From Nodosilinea foveolarum (GTDB lineage: Bacteria > Cyanobacteriota > Cyanobacteriia > Phormidesmidales > Phormidesmidaceae), in the NCBI GenBank assembly GCA_003242035.1, contig QBMC01000004.1:1-64000 (forward strand): 64,000 bases of DNA, in the 5' to 3' direction. A model generated the notes under the pieces. That model worked only from the letters and a program-made list of their open reading frames with translations. It did not search any database and had not been told where the DNA came from. The translations under genes and the position numbers were made by a program. Positions within the stretch are counted from its first letter, which is position 1. The number at the start of each line of letters is the position of its first letter. Shown here piece by piece: positions 1 to 10,402 of the stretch.

Positions 1-94
1 ATCGGGTTTTCAGTCCCTAACCTATCAAGCTATCTCTGCAAATGAAATAGCCCTGCTTTTCAACCAGTCACTTTAATCTGTCGCCCTCGACGAA

Positions 95-349
95 TTACGT
101 CTTAGGCTGTTCGTCTTCAGGGATATCGCCAGGGGTTTCGACGTACATCTCCGGTTCAATAGCATAGTTGTTGGTTAGACCCTCGTTACTAGTGGTATAG
201 CCGCCTGTAGTTTCCACCTCGCCTTCTTCGTTTTTGGGCGTTGTCTTGTAGTCCTCACCTTCTCGTTCTTTACGGGCGGCGGTTTCTGCTGGGACAATGC
301 CTCTATCGAAGTTGTCTTCATCAACGCCAGCGTCTTTACGGGTAGGCAT
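95..349 (-). CDS. hypothetical acidic low-complexity small protein
   Basis: 84-aa ORF rich in E/T/D/P; no recognised domain; longest plausible ORF at this locus. Confidence 0.5.
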   Translation of the reverse strand: MPTRKDAGVDEDNFDRGIVPAETAARKEREGEDYKTTPKNEEGEVETTGGYTTSNEGLTNNYAIEPEMYVETPGDIPEDEQPKT

Positions 350-516
350 GGTGTTTTCTCTCCTAAATGTTTTTTCATTAAACGGGTATCTGTCAAAAGT
401 AGTATGACGGCGCTAGATATTCTCAACATCTAGCCAAAGAAATAGAGGCGGCAGAGCCGAAACATTTCTTTAGGTAAGAGAAGACAATAGTCGTTAAATA
501 GGCGCTTCGCTAGCGG

Positions 517-1476
517 TTAGCTGCGGTTTTCGGCGTTAATCACGTCTAGGATATCTTGTGCACCTTGCCCTCTCAGTCTGGTGGCTAGTTCGATGCCCAT
601 GCTTTCGGCGTCTTGCGGCGATCCGGTTACGGTGTCTTTGATGAGCTGTTGACCGTCTAAGCTAGCGACAATACCCGTAAGCGTTAGGGTGTCTCCTTCA
701 ATGTCGGTATTGACGCCAATTGGCACCTGACAGCCCCCTTCTAATTCACGCAGGAAAGCTCGTTCTGCGTAGCAGCGCTGAGCGGTGGGTTCGTGCTCCA
801 ATACTTTCAAAAGAGACAAAATATCGTTGTCTTGAGCGCGGCATTCGATACCGAGTGCCCCCTGTCCGACAGCGTGAAGGGAGATTTCTGGTGGGAGAAG
901 TTGGTGGATGCGATCGCTCATATCTAACCGATTCAAACCAGCAGCAGCTAGGACAATGGCATCGTACTCGCCTTCGTCTAGCTTGCGCAGCCGGGTGTTG
1001 ACGTTGCCGCGAATATCCTTAAACTTGAAGTGAGGAAAATGGTGGCGGAGCTGAGCCAATCGTCGTAAAGAGGAGGTGCCGATGACTGCGCCTTCTGGCA
1101 GCGTATCGAGCATTTTGTCTTTGTGCTTTTTATGTACCACCATCGCGTCGGCAGGATCTTCGCGCTCGGTGATGCAGCCTAGCATGAGACCTTCGGGTAG
1201 ATTCGTGGGCAAATCTTTGAGCGAATGCACTGCAAAGTCGATGTCGCCGCTGAGCATGTCGTCTTCTAGCTCTTGGGTAAAGAGACCTTTATCGCCAATT
1301 TTGGAGAGGGCGACATCTAGAATTTTGTCTCCTTGGGTTTCCATCGTAGACACTTCGAAGGTGATGTCTGGGTAATGACGGCTTAGCTCGGCCTGCACCC
1401 AGTGGGTTTGTACCAGGGCGAGCTGACTTTTGCGGGAACCGATGCGAACAGTACGAGTGGCAACGTTGGAAGACAT
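517..1476 (-). CDS. hemC: porphobilinogen deaminase (hydroxymethylbilane synthase)
   Basis: [19 protein letters not shown]-terminus, [34 protein letters not shown], and the GGCQVPIG dipyrromethane cofactor Cys motif. Confidence 0.97.
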   Translation of the reverse strand: MSSNVATRTVRIGSRKSQLALVQTHWVQAELSRHYPDITFEVSTMETQGDKILDVALSKIGDKGLFTQELEDDMLSGDIDFAVHSLKDLPTNLPEGLMLGCITEREDPADAMVVHKKHKDKMLDTLPEGAVIGTSSLRRLAQLRHHFPHFKFKDIRGNVNTRLRKLDEGEYDAIVLAAAGLNRLDMSDRIHQLLPPEISLHAVGQGALGIECRAQDNDILSLLKVLEHEPTAQRCYAERAFLRELEGGCQVPIGVNTDIEGDTLTLTGIVASLDGQQLIKDTVTGSPQDAESMGIELATRLRGQGAQDILDVINAENRS

Positions 1477-1553
1477 ACGACGACGGGCATTTGCTATGGT
1501 GATCTAGCTGAAAACAGCGCAAGATCACAAGCCTACCGCAATTAGAGCTTGCT

Positions 1554-3083
1554 TTGAAGCCGCTATCCGGCGTTGTGCCTATGGTTCCGCTAATCCTACT
1601 GTCAACTTGTCCGTCTACCGCTATGGAAGCGCGGACAAACCCCGTTCATACCGGACTTTCGATAGAACGTAACGTTCTGCAAACAAGCGTAAACTTGCCG
1701 CGATACAAAGCACTAGTAAGGTCAGTTTCGCGGGCCGTGCTGGTTTGCGGTTTGTCTGGTGCGGCCTTTAGCGTGACGCTGTTAGCCGGAGTGGATCTGA
1801 GTAAAGTGAGGGCGGGAAATTTTGAAATCAGTTTGCGGGGAGAGGTGGCGATCGCCCAGCAAGTCGATCCCAAAGTTCGCCAAGAGTTCCTTTCCGATCC
1901 GCTGACCACCCAACCTCGCGATCCGCTACTGCCCGTCATTACAGGAAACAGACCCCTCAGGCCGCTAGAGCTTCGAGCGCTCAGAGACAATTTGGATCTG
2001 CTCCACCAGCTAGCCCAGGAGCAGCTTGCCGCCGGTCAAATAGATGAGGCGTTTGCGTCACTGCTCAGAGAAATTCGACTGCGGCGGGTGCTGGGGCCAG
2101 TGGCGGAGTTTAACACGCTCACCCCAGTCGCCGAGCTAGCCTGGGAGCAGCAGCGGTCGTCAGAAGTGCAGTTGCTAACGCTGAGGATGCGCGAGATTTG
2201 GGCGGCGGTTCAGGCCGAGCTTGCCAGTGCTGAGGAAACGAATGCTGAAAATAAGGCTGCTGAAGAGGCAGACACAGAAGCTTCCTTACTTGAGGCGAGC
2301 GCGGAGCCAGATATTGTGGTTTTGAGTGCGATCGCCCAAACGTTCATAGATCTTAGAGACACCGATAATGCAGTTGCGGTCTATCGCCAAATTATTGACT
2401 CGCTGGTAGCTGAAGGCTCAGACCCAACCGCCGTTCAGCGCGGACTTGCGGCCTATCACCTGGACTGGTTTCAGTTTGCTGATGCGGCTGATATTTATCT
2501 GGTGCTGCTGGAATCTGCGAGAGGTCAGGGCAATCAGACTTTAGAGGTTGAGTACTTGGAGCAGCTAGTTTATAGCTATCAGCAGGCGAACTCGCTGGAG
2601 AACGCGGCGCGGGCGCAGACGGATTTGGTTGGGCTGTATCAAGCGATGGGGGAGGAGCAACTGTTGCCGGAGTTGCTCCTGGCGATCGCTCAAAACTATC
2701 GGGCGTTGAATTGGACAAATGACGCGATCGCCTACTACCGCTCGGCCTATAGTGCGGCTCAGCGGTTCGAGCAGTTCAGCATTTCGGCGCAGGTTTTGCA
2801 AGATTTGGGCGGGGTGTATCGGGCGATCGCGCTGACGGACGAGGCGCTGGTGGCCTATAACCTGCTGGTGCCGGTAGAGCGGCAGGCATACAACGATTAC
2901 GGGATTATGAATGCCTACGACGATATTGGCCAGCTAGAGCAGAGCAAGGGCAATTCGGCTGAGGCTTTACAGGCGTTTGAGCAGGCGCTGGCGATCGCCA
3001 ATCGGTTGGGCCTAGACGAAGCCTACTTTATTAATCAGATTGAGTCGATCACGCAGCCGGAGCCAACAGCGCCAGTCCCGTAG
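1554..3083 (+). CDS. TPR-repeat containing protein, possibly exported
   Basis: 509-aa ORF with repeated TPR-like helices (DNAVAVYRQIIDSL, NDAIAYYRSAYSAAQ, AEALQAFEQALAIANRLG); hydrophobic segment near the N-terminus. Confidence 0.7.
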   Translation: MKPLSGVVPMVPLILLSTCPSTAMEARTNPVHTGLSIERNVLQTSVNLPRYKALVRSVSRAVLVCGLSGAAFSVTLLAGVDLSKVRAGNFEISLRGEVAIAQQVDPKVRQEFLSDPLTTQPRDPLLPVITGNRPLRPLELRALRDNLDLLHQLAQEQLAAGQIDEAFASLLREIRLRRVLGPVAEFNTLTPVAELAWEQQRSSEVQLLTLRMREIWAAVQAELASAEETNAENKAAEEADTEASLLEASAEPDIVVLSAIAQTFIDLRDTDNAVAVYRQIIDSLVAEGSDPTAVQRGLAAYHLDWFQFADAADIYLVLLESARGQGNQTLEVEYLEQLVYSYQQANSLENAARAQTDLVGLYQAMGEEQLLPELLLAIAQNYRALNWTNDAIAYYRSAYSAAQRFEQFSISAQVLQDLGGVYRAIALTDEALVAYNLLVPVERQAYNDYGIMNAYDDIGQLEQSKGNSAEALQAFEQALAIANRLGLDEAYFINQIESITQPEPTAPVP

Positions 3084-3098
3084 GATAACCTCACAACT

Positions 3099-3848
3099 TT
3101 ATCGGTTGTAAAAAGCGGGAGAGCCTCGGTAAATGCGATCGCGCTGTACGTGAGAGAGTCTTGACTGGTCTCCTTGAAGCGTGTGATCGTACCCGGTAGC
3201 TTCATCAAGAGAAAAGTCGTCTTCTAGCCCAGCAAAGGGCTGTATAAAGGTGTGGCTAGGGCGGTCGTAGGTGAGCACAGAGCCGTCTTCGATGTTGTAG
3301 ATCCAGCCGTGAAGTTGGACATCGTTACGGTGGAGGTGTGATCGCACAGAAGGATAGGTCTTTAAGTTGTCAATTTGCGTGAGTACATTCTCAGCGACAA
3401 GCGTTGCTAACTTGTCTTTTTCGTCTAGGTGTCCGTAATGATCTTCTACCAGCTCACGCGTCGCCTCAGTATGCTTTAGCCAGTTGTACACCAGCGGCAT
3501 TTTAGCGGCGAGTTCGCCCACCTGCAACAGCCCTTTCATAGCGCCGCAGCCTGTATGTCCGCAGACAACAATATGTTGAATATTCAGTGATTTGACAGCG
3601 TACTCAATGGTTGCGCCCTCGCCGCCGTTAGTCGAGCCGTAGGGCGGAATAATGTTGCCAGCGTTGCGAATGACGAACAAATCGCCTAGTTTAGATTGGG
3701 TCATTAGCTCTGGCTGTACCCGCGAGTCTGAGCAGGTAATGAACAAAACCCGAGGGTGCTGACCGTGCGACAGTTCCTTTAACAGCTCTTTGTGACCAAG
3801 AACGTAACCGCTCTGAAATTCTCGCAGCCCTTTAATAATGTCCTTCAT
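3099..3848 (-). CDS. beta-class carbonic anhydrase
   Basis: CSDSRVQPE and VVCGHTGCGAMKGLL zinc-ligand motifs (C-x-D-x-R ... H-x-x-C) typical of beta-CA. Confidence 0.93.
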   Translation of the reverse strand: MKDIIKGLREFQSGYVLGHKELLKELSHGQHPRVLFITCSDSRVQPELMTQSKLGDLFVIRNAGNIIPPYGSTNGGEGATIEYAVKSLNIQHIVVCGHTGCGAMKGLLQVGELAAKMPLVYNWLKHTEATRELVEDHYGHLDEKDKLATLVAENVLTQIDNLKTYPSVRSHLHRNDVQLHGWIYNIEDGSVLTYDRPSHTFIQPFAGLEDDFSLDEATGYDHTLQGDQSRLSHVQRDRIYRGSPAFYNR

Positions 3849-3942
3849 GGCTTTGTATTCACCTAACGTGCAGGCGTTTCAATGAGGTTATTAGCGCGCT
3901 TTCTCTCAGCGCCTTTTATTAGATTCTCATGTTTGGGCATTT

Positions 3943-5157
3943 TCAAACCGAAGGATTGCTAATCGGAGACATTCTCTTAGCTTCTGTCTCTTCGAGCGCT
4001 TCGCCTAAAATTTGACCAGACGAACGCAAAGCGGGCGTGTTGAAGTCGATAACCGCCTGCTGCTGTGCTTCTTCTTGAGCCGCGATCGCCGCATTCGTCT
4101 CATCCAGCAATTGCCAGACCGCTCGCATCATTTCCTCAGTGCCCTGCCGACTGACTGCCGACACGCGAAACACCTTTTCGCCACCGTTAACTTTTGCTAG
4201 CCGAGCCGCAATCTCATCAACCTCTTCTTCTAGCAGCGCGTCTATTTTATTAATCGCCAATAGCTGAGGCCGCCCAGACAAATCGTGACCGTAGGCCGAC
4301 AGCTCTTGCTGAATCGTTTGGTAGTCAACGACTGGATCAATCGCGGTGCCATCGATCAGGTGCAGTAATAGCTTCGTACGCTCAATGTGGCGCAAAAAGT
4401 CGTGGCCGAGTCCCTGGCCTTGGTGTGCGCCCTCAATTAGTCCGGGAATATCGGCGAAGACAGTGCCGTCGCCGGTAGGCTTTCGGACGACGCCCAGATT
4501 GGGTACTAGCGTAGTAAAGGGATAGTCAGCAATTTTAGGCTTAGCTGAAGAGAGCGTGGAGATCATCGTCGATTTGCCCGCGTTGGGCAGACCAATGATG
4601 CCGACTTCCGCCAGCAGCTTTAGCTCCAGGCGAATGTTGCGAATAGCGCCGGGTGCGCCCGGTTGTGAATGCTCAGGGGCGCGGTTGCGGTTACTCAGAT
4701 AATGCCGATTGCCTAGACCGCCCTTGCCGCCGGGTGCGATCACTAGCTGCTGCCCCGGTTCGGTTAAGTCGCCCAAAAGACTACCCGGCGAATCGGTCGA
4801 GTCATCAGGATTGCTGGCGGTCTTGGGGATGGGCTGGCCAGTCGCTTCATCGACAGTGCCTAAGTCGTAGACCAACGTACCGCAGGGTACTTCAATAATC
4901 AGGTCTTCGCCGTTTGCGCCGGTTCGATTGCTAGGACCGCCTTTGCCGCCGTCTTTAGCTTTAAATCGGTGCGCGTAGCGGAAGTCTAACAGGGTTTGCA
5001 AGTTGCTGTCGGCTACGAGAGTAACTGATCCGCCTTTGCCGCCGGTTCCCCCAGAAGGGCCACCAGCAGGGACAAATTTTTCTCGACGAAAGGCCGTCAG
5101 CCCATCGCCGCCGCTGCCGCCTTCTACTTCAATTTCTGCTTGGTCTATAAATTGCAT
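3943..5157 (-). CDS. obgE: GTPase Obg/CgtA
   Basis: Glycine-rich Obg fold ([25 protein letters not shown]), G1 [10 protein letters not shown]3 [17 protein letters not shown]4 NKID. Confidence 0.96.
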   Translation of the reverse strand: MQFIDQAEIEVEGGSGGDGLTAFRREKFVPAGGPSGGTGGKGGSVTLVADSNLQTLLDFRYAHRFKAKDGGKGGPSNRTGANGEDLIIEVPCGTLVYDLGTVDEATGQPIPKTASNPDDSTDSPGSLLGDLTEPGQQLVIAPGGKGGLGNRHYLSNRNRAPEHSQPGAPGAIRNIRLELKLLAEVGIIGLPNAGKSTMISTLSSAKPKIADYPFTTLVPNLGVVRKPTGDGTVFADIPGLIEGAHQGQGLGHDFLRHIERTKLLLHLIDGTAIDPVVDYQTIQQELSAYGHDLSGRPQLLAINKIDALLEEEVDEIAARLAKVNGGEKVFRVSAVSRQGTEEMMRAVWQLLDETNAAIAAQEEAQQQAVIDFNTPALRSSGQILGEALEETEAKRMSPISNPSV

Positions 5158-5161
5158 GTCC

Positions 5162-5668
5162 CTATTCTACCGTCTCTATACTCACTGGCTTACTATCGGC
5201 GATCGCCGCTCGAACCTTCTGAGCCAATTCGCGGTCTTCTCTATGCTTTGCAGTAATCGAGTTAAAGCGCTGCGGAGTTAGTCCATTTTCGTCGGCCAGC
5301 TCGCTAGCGGTGTTGCAGTAACTGACTAATATCCGCTGCAAGGATACCTGATCTTCTGCGGCAACGTCGGGCATGTTTTCGACTTCGCTGGTTAAACAGC
5401 TTAAGCGATTGTCTACCAAGCTGACCTCGCTGTTGGCGGCGGCTAGCACGTCGCTGGCTTCTTCGTAAGCGGCCTTGCGCAAGGGTTCGATGGCAACTAC
5501 AACGTTCGCGTAGTTAGCGATGTCTTCATCGGTGGTGAGAGTGGCTTCTTGGGCCTGAGCGGGCGATCGCCCCATCGCAGCGACTAGCTGAACCGCGCAA
5601 AGTGACCCTAGTGCGAGCGCTAGCCAAAAGCGAAGGCGATGTTGATATCCAGTGCGGCTTGAAGACAT
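5162..5668 (-). CDS. secreted DUF4168-like hypothetical protein
   Basis: Signal peptide-like N-terminus, then a short helical domain ending [23 protein letters not shown], reminiscent of DUF4168. Confidence 0.6.
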   Translation of the reverse strand: MSSSRTGYQHRLRFWLALALGSLCAVQLVAAMGRSPAQAQEATLTTDEDIANYANVVVAIEPLRKAAYEEASDVLAAANSEVSLVDNRLSCLTSEVENMPDVAAEDQVSLQRILVSYCNTASELADENGLTPQRFNSITAKHREDRELAQKVRAAIADSKPVSIETVE

Positions 5669-5793
5669 AGCAACTCGTGTCTATAGATACAGATGATTTT
5701 TAAAGGCGGTGCTGGTTAAAGTAACCCTCTGCATATTCTAGAGGAGCCGCGACCGCTTACTGAAACTTAGCCGCTAAAAAAACGGTAAAAGGC

Positions 5794-6807
5794 TTAGAAA
5801 CAGCCTGCAATTTCTACCATCTTGGTTTGTAACGTAATTTCATCGGGTGCGCCGCGCTTTAAAGCGAATTCTAAATCGAGGAGTAAGGTAAGCGCTTTTT
5901 CTAGCTGAGCGGGCGATCGCCCTCTAACCTGCTTTTGCAAAATATAAACCCGCTTAGGATTGCTAATCTCAGCCGCTTTCGCAATTACTCGCACATCCCG
6001 CTCGCCTTCCGACTCTAAAAGGCTCACCCAAAGCCAGCGCCGGAACTGCCCGACCAGTGTGGCAACTACCCGCAGCGCGTGCTCATTATTAGCTAACAAA
6101 TCGCTGGCCAAGCTTAGCGCCTGAGCCGTTTTCCCATCAATCAACGCTTCTGAAAGCTGAAAACTGGTTTGCGTACTCACCGTCACCAATCGCGTGACGA
6201 TTTCGGGGGGCAGCGGCTCCGTTTTAACGTTGCCTTTTGCACTCCAATACAGACTCAGTTTTTCTAGCTCGTTGTACAGTCTGCGCGTGTCGCTGCCGAC
6301 AGCATCAGCTAATAGCATCGCCGACTGTGGTTTGAGCTGTAGGCCCACCTCTTGAGCAACCCGCTTGATCTGAGAAAGAATTTGGTCGGTCTGCCAGGGT
6401 GCAATCGAGGCAAATTCCTTAATCTCCGCATACTTCTTTAGGAGCTTGGTGGACTTCAGCCGTCCGTCTGGCTTGTTTGTACTCGTTAATAGCAGTACCG
6501 CTGTGTCTGGCACTAGGGGAAGGGTGCGCGACATTTCGGTCATCACTTCCTCTGAACAGCGCTGGCCTAAAGTCGTGTTGGCTAACAGCACGAACCGTTT
6601 ACCCATGCCAAAAGGCGGCGTCATGGCCTGGTTGAGTGCCTGCATGGGAGCATCGGCGCTTTCTGGGGCAATGCGGTCGTAGTTGAAGCTGGCCCAGTCG
6701 GGATCGAGGGTGCGATCGCGCAGCGAGGCCACCGCTTTCTTAAGACGAAACTCATCATCTCCCCAAAAATAGTAGATCGGCATATCACGTACTCGATAGA
6801 AAGTCAA
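5794..6807 (-). CDS. holA: DNA polymerase III subunit delta
   Basis: MPIYYFWGDDEFRLKKAV start, VLLLTSTNKPDGRLKSTK, DTRRLYNELEKLSLY; typical HolA layout. Start may be the internal Met (MPIYYFWG). Confidence 0.9.
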   Translation of the reverse strand: MTFYRVRDMPIYYFWGDDEFRLKKAVASLRDRTLDPDWASFNYDRIAPESADAPMQALNQAMTPPFGMGKRFVLLANTTLGQRCSEEVMTEMSRTLPLVPDTAVLLLTSTNKPDGRLKSTKLLKKYAEIKEFASIAPWQTDQILSQIKRVAQEVGLQLKPQSAMLLADAVGSDTRRLYNELEKLSLYWSAKGNVKTEPLPPEIVTRLVTVSTQTSFQLSEALIDGKTAQALSLASDLLANNEHALRVVATLVGQFRRWLWVSLLESEGERDVRVIAKAAEISNPKRVYILQKQVRGRSPAQLEKALTLLLDLEFALKRGAPDEITLQTKMVEIAGCF

Positions 6808-6879
6808 CAGTCAATAGTAGATTTTTATTTTCTGAGAAATTATGTTACATTGGTTTACATAAGTCCACAGAGGCTACAT

Positions 6880-7026
6880 ATGACAACTGCAATTTTAGAT
6901 GCTCTCATCGTGATTGCTGGCGTGGCTGCGCTAGCGAGTGGCGCGGCTAGACCCGCTCCCGAAGCTGTTTGCATTCCTGTTCGTAGCGACGATGGCCGCG
7001 ATCGCAGCCGAGAAACCCGCCGCTAG
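6880..7026 (+). CDS. putative 48-aa single-TM micropeptide
   Basis: ATG..TAG ORF translated by hand: MTTAILDALIVIAGVAALASGAARPAPEAVCIPVRSDDGRDRSRETRR; hydrophobic N-terminal helix, cationic tail; followed by a terminator-like hairpin; below the ORF-track size cutoff. Confidence 0.45.
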   Translation: MTTAILDALIVIAGVAALASGAARPAPEAVCIPVRSDDGRDRSRETRR

Positions 7027-7086
7027 CGCGATTTTTTTGACTGTCTAGCGCGAGTTATCTCGCGGTTACTGCAAAGTAATTTTACG

Positions 7087-7120
7087 CAGAGGCGTCCGTT
7101 TTAATTGATGGGCGCTTTTT
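7087..7120 (+). terminator. putative rho-independent terminator after the micropeptide ORF
   Basis: GAGGCGTCC-gttttaattgat-GGGCGCTTTTT: GC stem (with G-T wobble) followed by a T-run. Confidence 0.5.
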
Positions 7121-7273
7121 GTATGTCTGCGGTTTGTCGACCCTTTAGCGATTAAAAACAAAAGACTAAAGATAGAGAAAACCCGCTATGTTTCCATTAT
7201 TTGATAGACTTTCTTCTATATAAGATAAATCACTTCTCTAAGATACTGCGAATAAGAACAGAAGGAAGTCCCC

Positions 7274-8242
7274 GTGATTCATGCAACGCTCCATCAACTC
7301 AAGGTATTCGAAGCGACGGCTCGACATGGGAGTTTTACCCGCGCTGCTGAGGAACTTTACCTGACGCAGCCTACTGTGTCTATTCAGGTAAAGCAGCTAA
7401 CTAAGGCCGTTGGCTTGCCGCTGTTTGAGCAAATTGGTAAGCGGCTGTACTTAACGGAAGCTGGGCAAAAGCTGCTGGCAACCTGCCAGGAAATATTTAA
7501 TGGGCTAGAGCAGTTTGAGATGTCGGTGGCTGATATTAAAGGCATGAAGCAGGGGCAGCTAAAGCTAGCGGTCATCACCACGGCCAAGTATTTTGTGCCT
7601 CGACTGCTGGGGCCTTTTTGTCAGCGCTATCCCGGTATTGATATTTCGCTCAAGGTAACGAACCATCAGCGAATTCAGGAGAGCATGTCCACGAATGAGG
7701 ACGATCTGTACATTATCAGTCAGACGCCTGAGCAGCCGGATTTGACGATTCATCCCTTTTTGGAGAATCCGCTGATTGTATTAGGGCCGACGGGTCATCC
7801 TTTAGCGCATCAGCAAAATGTCCCTATCGACAAGCTGAACGATGAGCAGTTTATTATGCGTGAGCCGGGGTCGGGGACGCGTAAGGCGGTGGAGAAAATT
7901 TTTGGCGATAACGATATAAAGGTGAAGGTGCGGCTGGAGCTAGGGAGCAATGAAGCGATTAAGCAGGCGATCGCCGGAGGTCTCGGCATCTCTGTTCTCT
8001 CACAACACACCATTATTTCTGAAGGCACCACGGGTGAATTTGCCATTCTCGACATTGAAGGCTTTCCGATTGAGCGCCATTGGTACGTAGGCCATTTGGC
8101 TGGAAAGCAGCTTTCGGTGGTGGCTGAAACCTTTTTGAATTATCTCCTCGAAGAAAGTCCAGCCATGGCGAAGAAGCTATTACCAGGATTAGGCGCGGCG
8201 GCGCTAATCGCAGAGCCAGAGAAGGCGATCTCTAAGGCATAG
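7274..8242 (+). CDS. LysR family transcriptional regulator, CbbR/CmpR/RbcR-like
   Basis: LysR HTH N-terminus (LHQLKVFEATARHGSFTRAAEELYLTQPTVSIQVKQLTKAVGLPLFEQIGKRLYLTEAG) and substrate-binding domain; GTG start. Confidence 0.93.
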   Translation: MIHATLHQLKVFEATARHGSFTRAAEELYLTQPTVSIQVKQLTKAVGLPLFEQIGKRLYLTEAGQKLLATCQEIFNGLEQFEMSVADIKGMKQGQLKLAVITTAKYFVPRLLGPFCQRYPGIDISLKVTNHQRIQESMSTNEDDLYIISQTPEQPDLTIHPFLENPLIVLGPTGHPLAHQQNVPIDKLNDEQFIMREPGSGTRKAVEKIFGDNDIKVKVRLELGSNEAIKQAIAGGLGISVLSQHTIISEGTTGEFAILDIEGFPIERHWYVGHLAGKQLSVVAETFLNYLLEESPAMAKKLLPGLGAAALIAEPEKAISKA

Positions 8243-8291
8243 TGCAGCGTCAAATTTGCGCTTGATAGAGCACTTTACGCCTGACTTAAAA

Positions 8292-9278
8292 CTATCCCGC
8301 AGACTGTTTCAGCGCTTCGAGCACTTTGTCGTGAATTTCGCCGTTGCTAACGACAACGCCAGTAGTCGAGAGTCTGGCTGCTTTCGAAAAGTCCAGCTTT
8401 TTACCGTGCATGTCAGTAACGCGTCCGCCTGCTTCTTCTACAACAATTACGCCCGCCGCATGATCCCAAATTTTCTCCTGGTAGCCTGGATACTTGGGAG
8501 ACGGCAGACGCAAATAAAGCACTGCATTGCCTGAGGCGACTGCGCCATATTTGGCCTGAGAGTCCATCCGCATAGAATCGGCGGTGACACCTGCGGCTTT
8601 GGCGATCGCACCCTGCAAACCTTGATCACCATGCCCAGACTCCACGCTTTCGACAAAGCGAAAATGCTCAGCATCCGAAGAATCGGTGACCCTAATGGGT
8701 TCTGGACTGCCACCGTCCAAGGTTTGCATCGTCGCCCCTTCGCCGCGCACGGCTACGAACAATAGCCCGGTTTTATCGCCTAGCGTCAGCGCTGGGCAGG
8801 CTAGCACCCCAACTTTAATTTCGCCGTCTGCAATCAGCGCTAGCGCAACGGCGTATTGGTCTTTGCGCAAAAAGCCTTTGGTGCCGTCAATCGGGTCAAG
8901 CGTCCAGTAGCGGTCGGCGACTTCCCCGTTACCATGATCGATCCACTGGGCGACCTGTTCGGGTGTGGCATCGCCAGTGACCTGTTTTACGTAGTCTGTT
9001 ACCTGCTGTAACTGCTCCGCCATTTCAGGCGTTTTTAGCTCGCCCGCGTCTTCTTCGCCAACGACCGGATCGTGAGGAAAGGACTCGGCTAGCGCTTTAC
9101 AAACGACGGCCTGAGCGCCAAAGTCTGCGACCGTTACGGGAGACTTATCTTTTTTTTCGATAGCTTCTGGCACCATGGTTTGCCGGACTTGCTCGCACAC
9201 TTTAGCTGCCGCCATTGCCGCCGCGATCGCTATTTCCTTTTCCTGCTCAAACGCCATCCGAATTCTCCTCAAAGTCAA
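8292..9278 (-). CDS. 3'(2'),5'-bisphosphate nucleotidase (Hal2/CysQ-type inositol monophosphatase superfamily)
   Basis: KSPVTVADFGAQA, VVGEEDA, WTLDPIDGTKGFLRKDQYAVALALI and WDHAAGVIVVEEAGG motifs. Confidence 0.92.
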   Translation of the reverse strand: MTLRRIRMAFEQEKEIAIAAAMAAAKVCEQVRQTMVPEAIEKKDKSPVTVADFGAQAVVCKALAESFPHDPVVGEEDAGELKTPEMAEQLQQVTDYVKQVTGDATPEQVAQWIDHGNGEVADRYWTLDPIDGTKGFLRKDQYAVALALIADGEIKVGVLACPALTLGDKTGLLFVAVRGEGATMQTLDGGSPEPIRVTDSSDAEHFRFVESVESGHGDQGLQGAIAKAAGVTADSMRMDSQAKYGAVASGNAVLYLRLPSPKYPGYQEKIWDHAAGVIVVEEAGGRVTDMHGKKLDFSKAARLSTTGVVVSNGEIHDKVLEALKQSAG

Positions 9279-9383
9279 AATAATGCTACAGGCAAGGGGC
9301 TACTCTTTCAGTGACCTGGCCCAAGCCCACCACAGTTTACTAGGCGATCGCCCTGCTTCCGGGGACGACTGCTGATGGCTTGC

Positions 9384-10292
9384 TTACAAATCACTCGCCG
9401 CCGCTTCGTCATCAGTCATGCGGTAAACCTGGGTCCAATCTCGAGTGCCCCAGTGTTGGCAGGCAAAAGACGCAACTCTGCTAGCCTTCAGCAGGGCTTC
9501 TTCGAAGGTATGGGTCAGATAAAAGTGGCAAAACGCGCCGTGAAAAATATCGCCAGCCCCCAGTGTGTCTACGGCTTTGATTTGAGGAACCTCTAGCGTT
9601 TTGCGCTCTGCTTCGTCTAGGTACTCGATGGGCTGATGGCCCCGAGTGATAGCGATTTGAGGAACGTCTAAATGGCTCAAGTAAGCGAAGACGCTATCTA
9701 GGGTCTGACAGTCGGGTGGCCAGAAATTAGCCGATGCAACTACGACATCGGCGATCGCTAGCACCGTCTCAAACTGGGGTTTCCAACTGCCTGCATCTAC
9801 CACGACCGGAATCTGTCTAGCTTTGGCCCACTGCGCAATCTGAGCACTGGCGGCCATTTGATGCCCGTCTATCAAAACGACGCTGACGCCTGCTAAAACA
9901 TCGGGTGACTGAGTAGCCTGAACCTGTAGATCTTTGACATCGCGGGCGATCACGGCGCGATCGCCCGTCTCCTTCGACACCACAATAGAAGAAACCGGCG
10001 GCGGCTCCATCCAATTTTCGTCCAGCTCGCAAAGGGTAACGCCCTGTCCGCGTAAATCCTTTCGTAGCAGCGTCGTTAGCGGATGTCCGCCAATCACCGA
10101 CAGGAGTGAAGCCTTATTTCGAGTCGAACCGCCTAGCTGAGCAAACGCAACCGCCGCATTCGTTGCAGGGCCACCCGCGACTAGCAAACTTTGGTCGGCA
10201 ACCACTTTTTCATTCGCGGCGGGCGGGTGGTCGGCCTGATAGAAACAATCGAGCGTGGTGAGTCCAACAAAAAGTCCGTGCTTTTTGGCCAT
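9384..10292 (-). CDS. PfkB family carbohydrate kinase
   Basis: GGPATNAAVAFAQLGG and C-terminal DTLGAGDIFHGAFCHF PfkB signature. Confidence 0.92.
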   Translation of the reverse strand: MAKKHGLFVGLTTLDCFYQADHPPAANEKVVADQSLLVAGGPATNAAVAFAQLGGSTRNKASLLSVIGGHPLTTLLRKDLRGQGVTLCELDENWMEPPPVSSIVVSKETGDRAVIARDVKDLQVQATQSPDVLAGVSVVLIDGHQMAASAQIAQWAKARQIPVVVDAGSWKPQFETVLAIADVVVASANFWPPDCQTLDSVFAYLSHLDVPQIAITRGHQPIEYLDEAERKTLEVPQIKAVDTLGAGDIFHGAFCHFYLTHTFEEALLKASRVASFACQHWGTRDWTQVYRMTDDEAAASDL

Positions 10293-10402
10293 CGTGGTTT
10301 GTGCCTGCGTTTACGTCTGCCTGTGAGATCTCTACCCGCGAGATAGGCGAAAGAGCGATCGCTTGCTACGGTAGGATCTAAATTTCAATATAAAGCCTTG
10401 GG

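Noticed and set aside
175-429. 84-aa minus-strand ORF overlapping 95..349
   Set aside because: Alternative frame to another small ORF; composition is no more convincing, and both cannot be confidently called.
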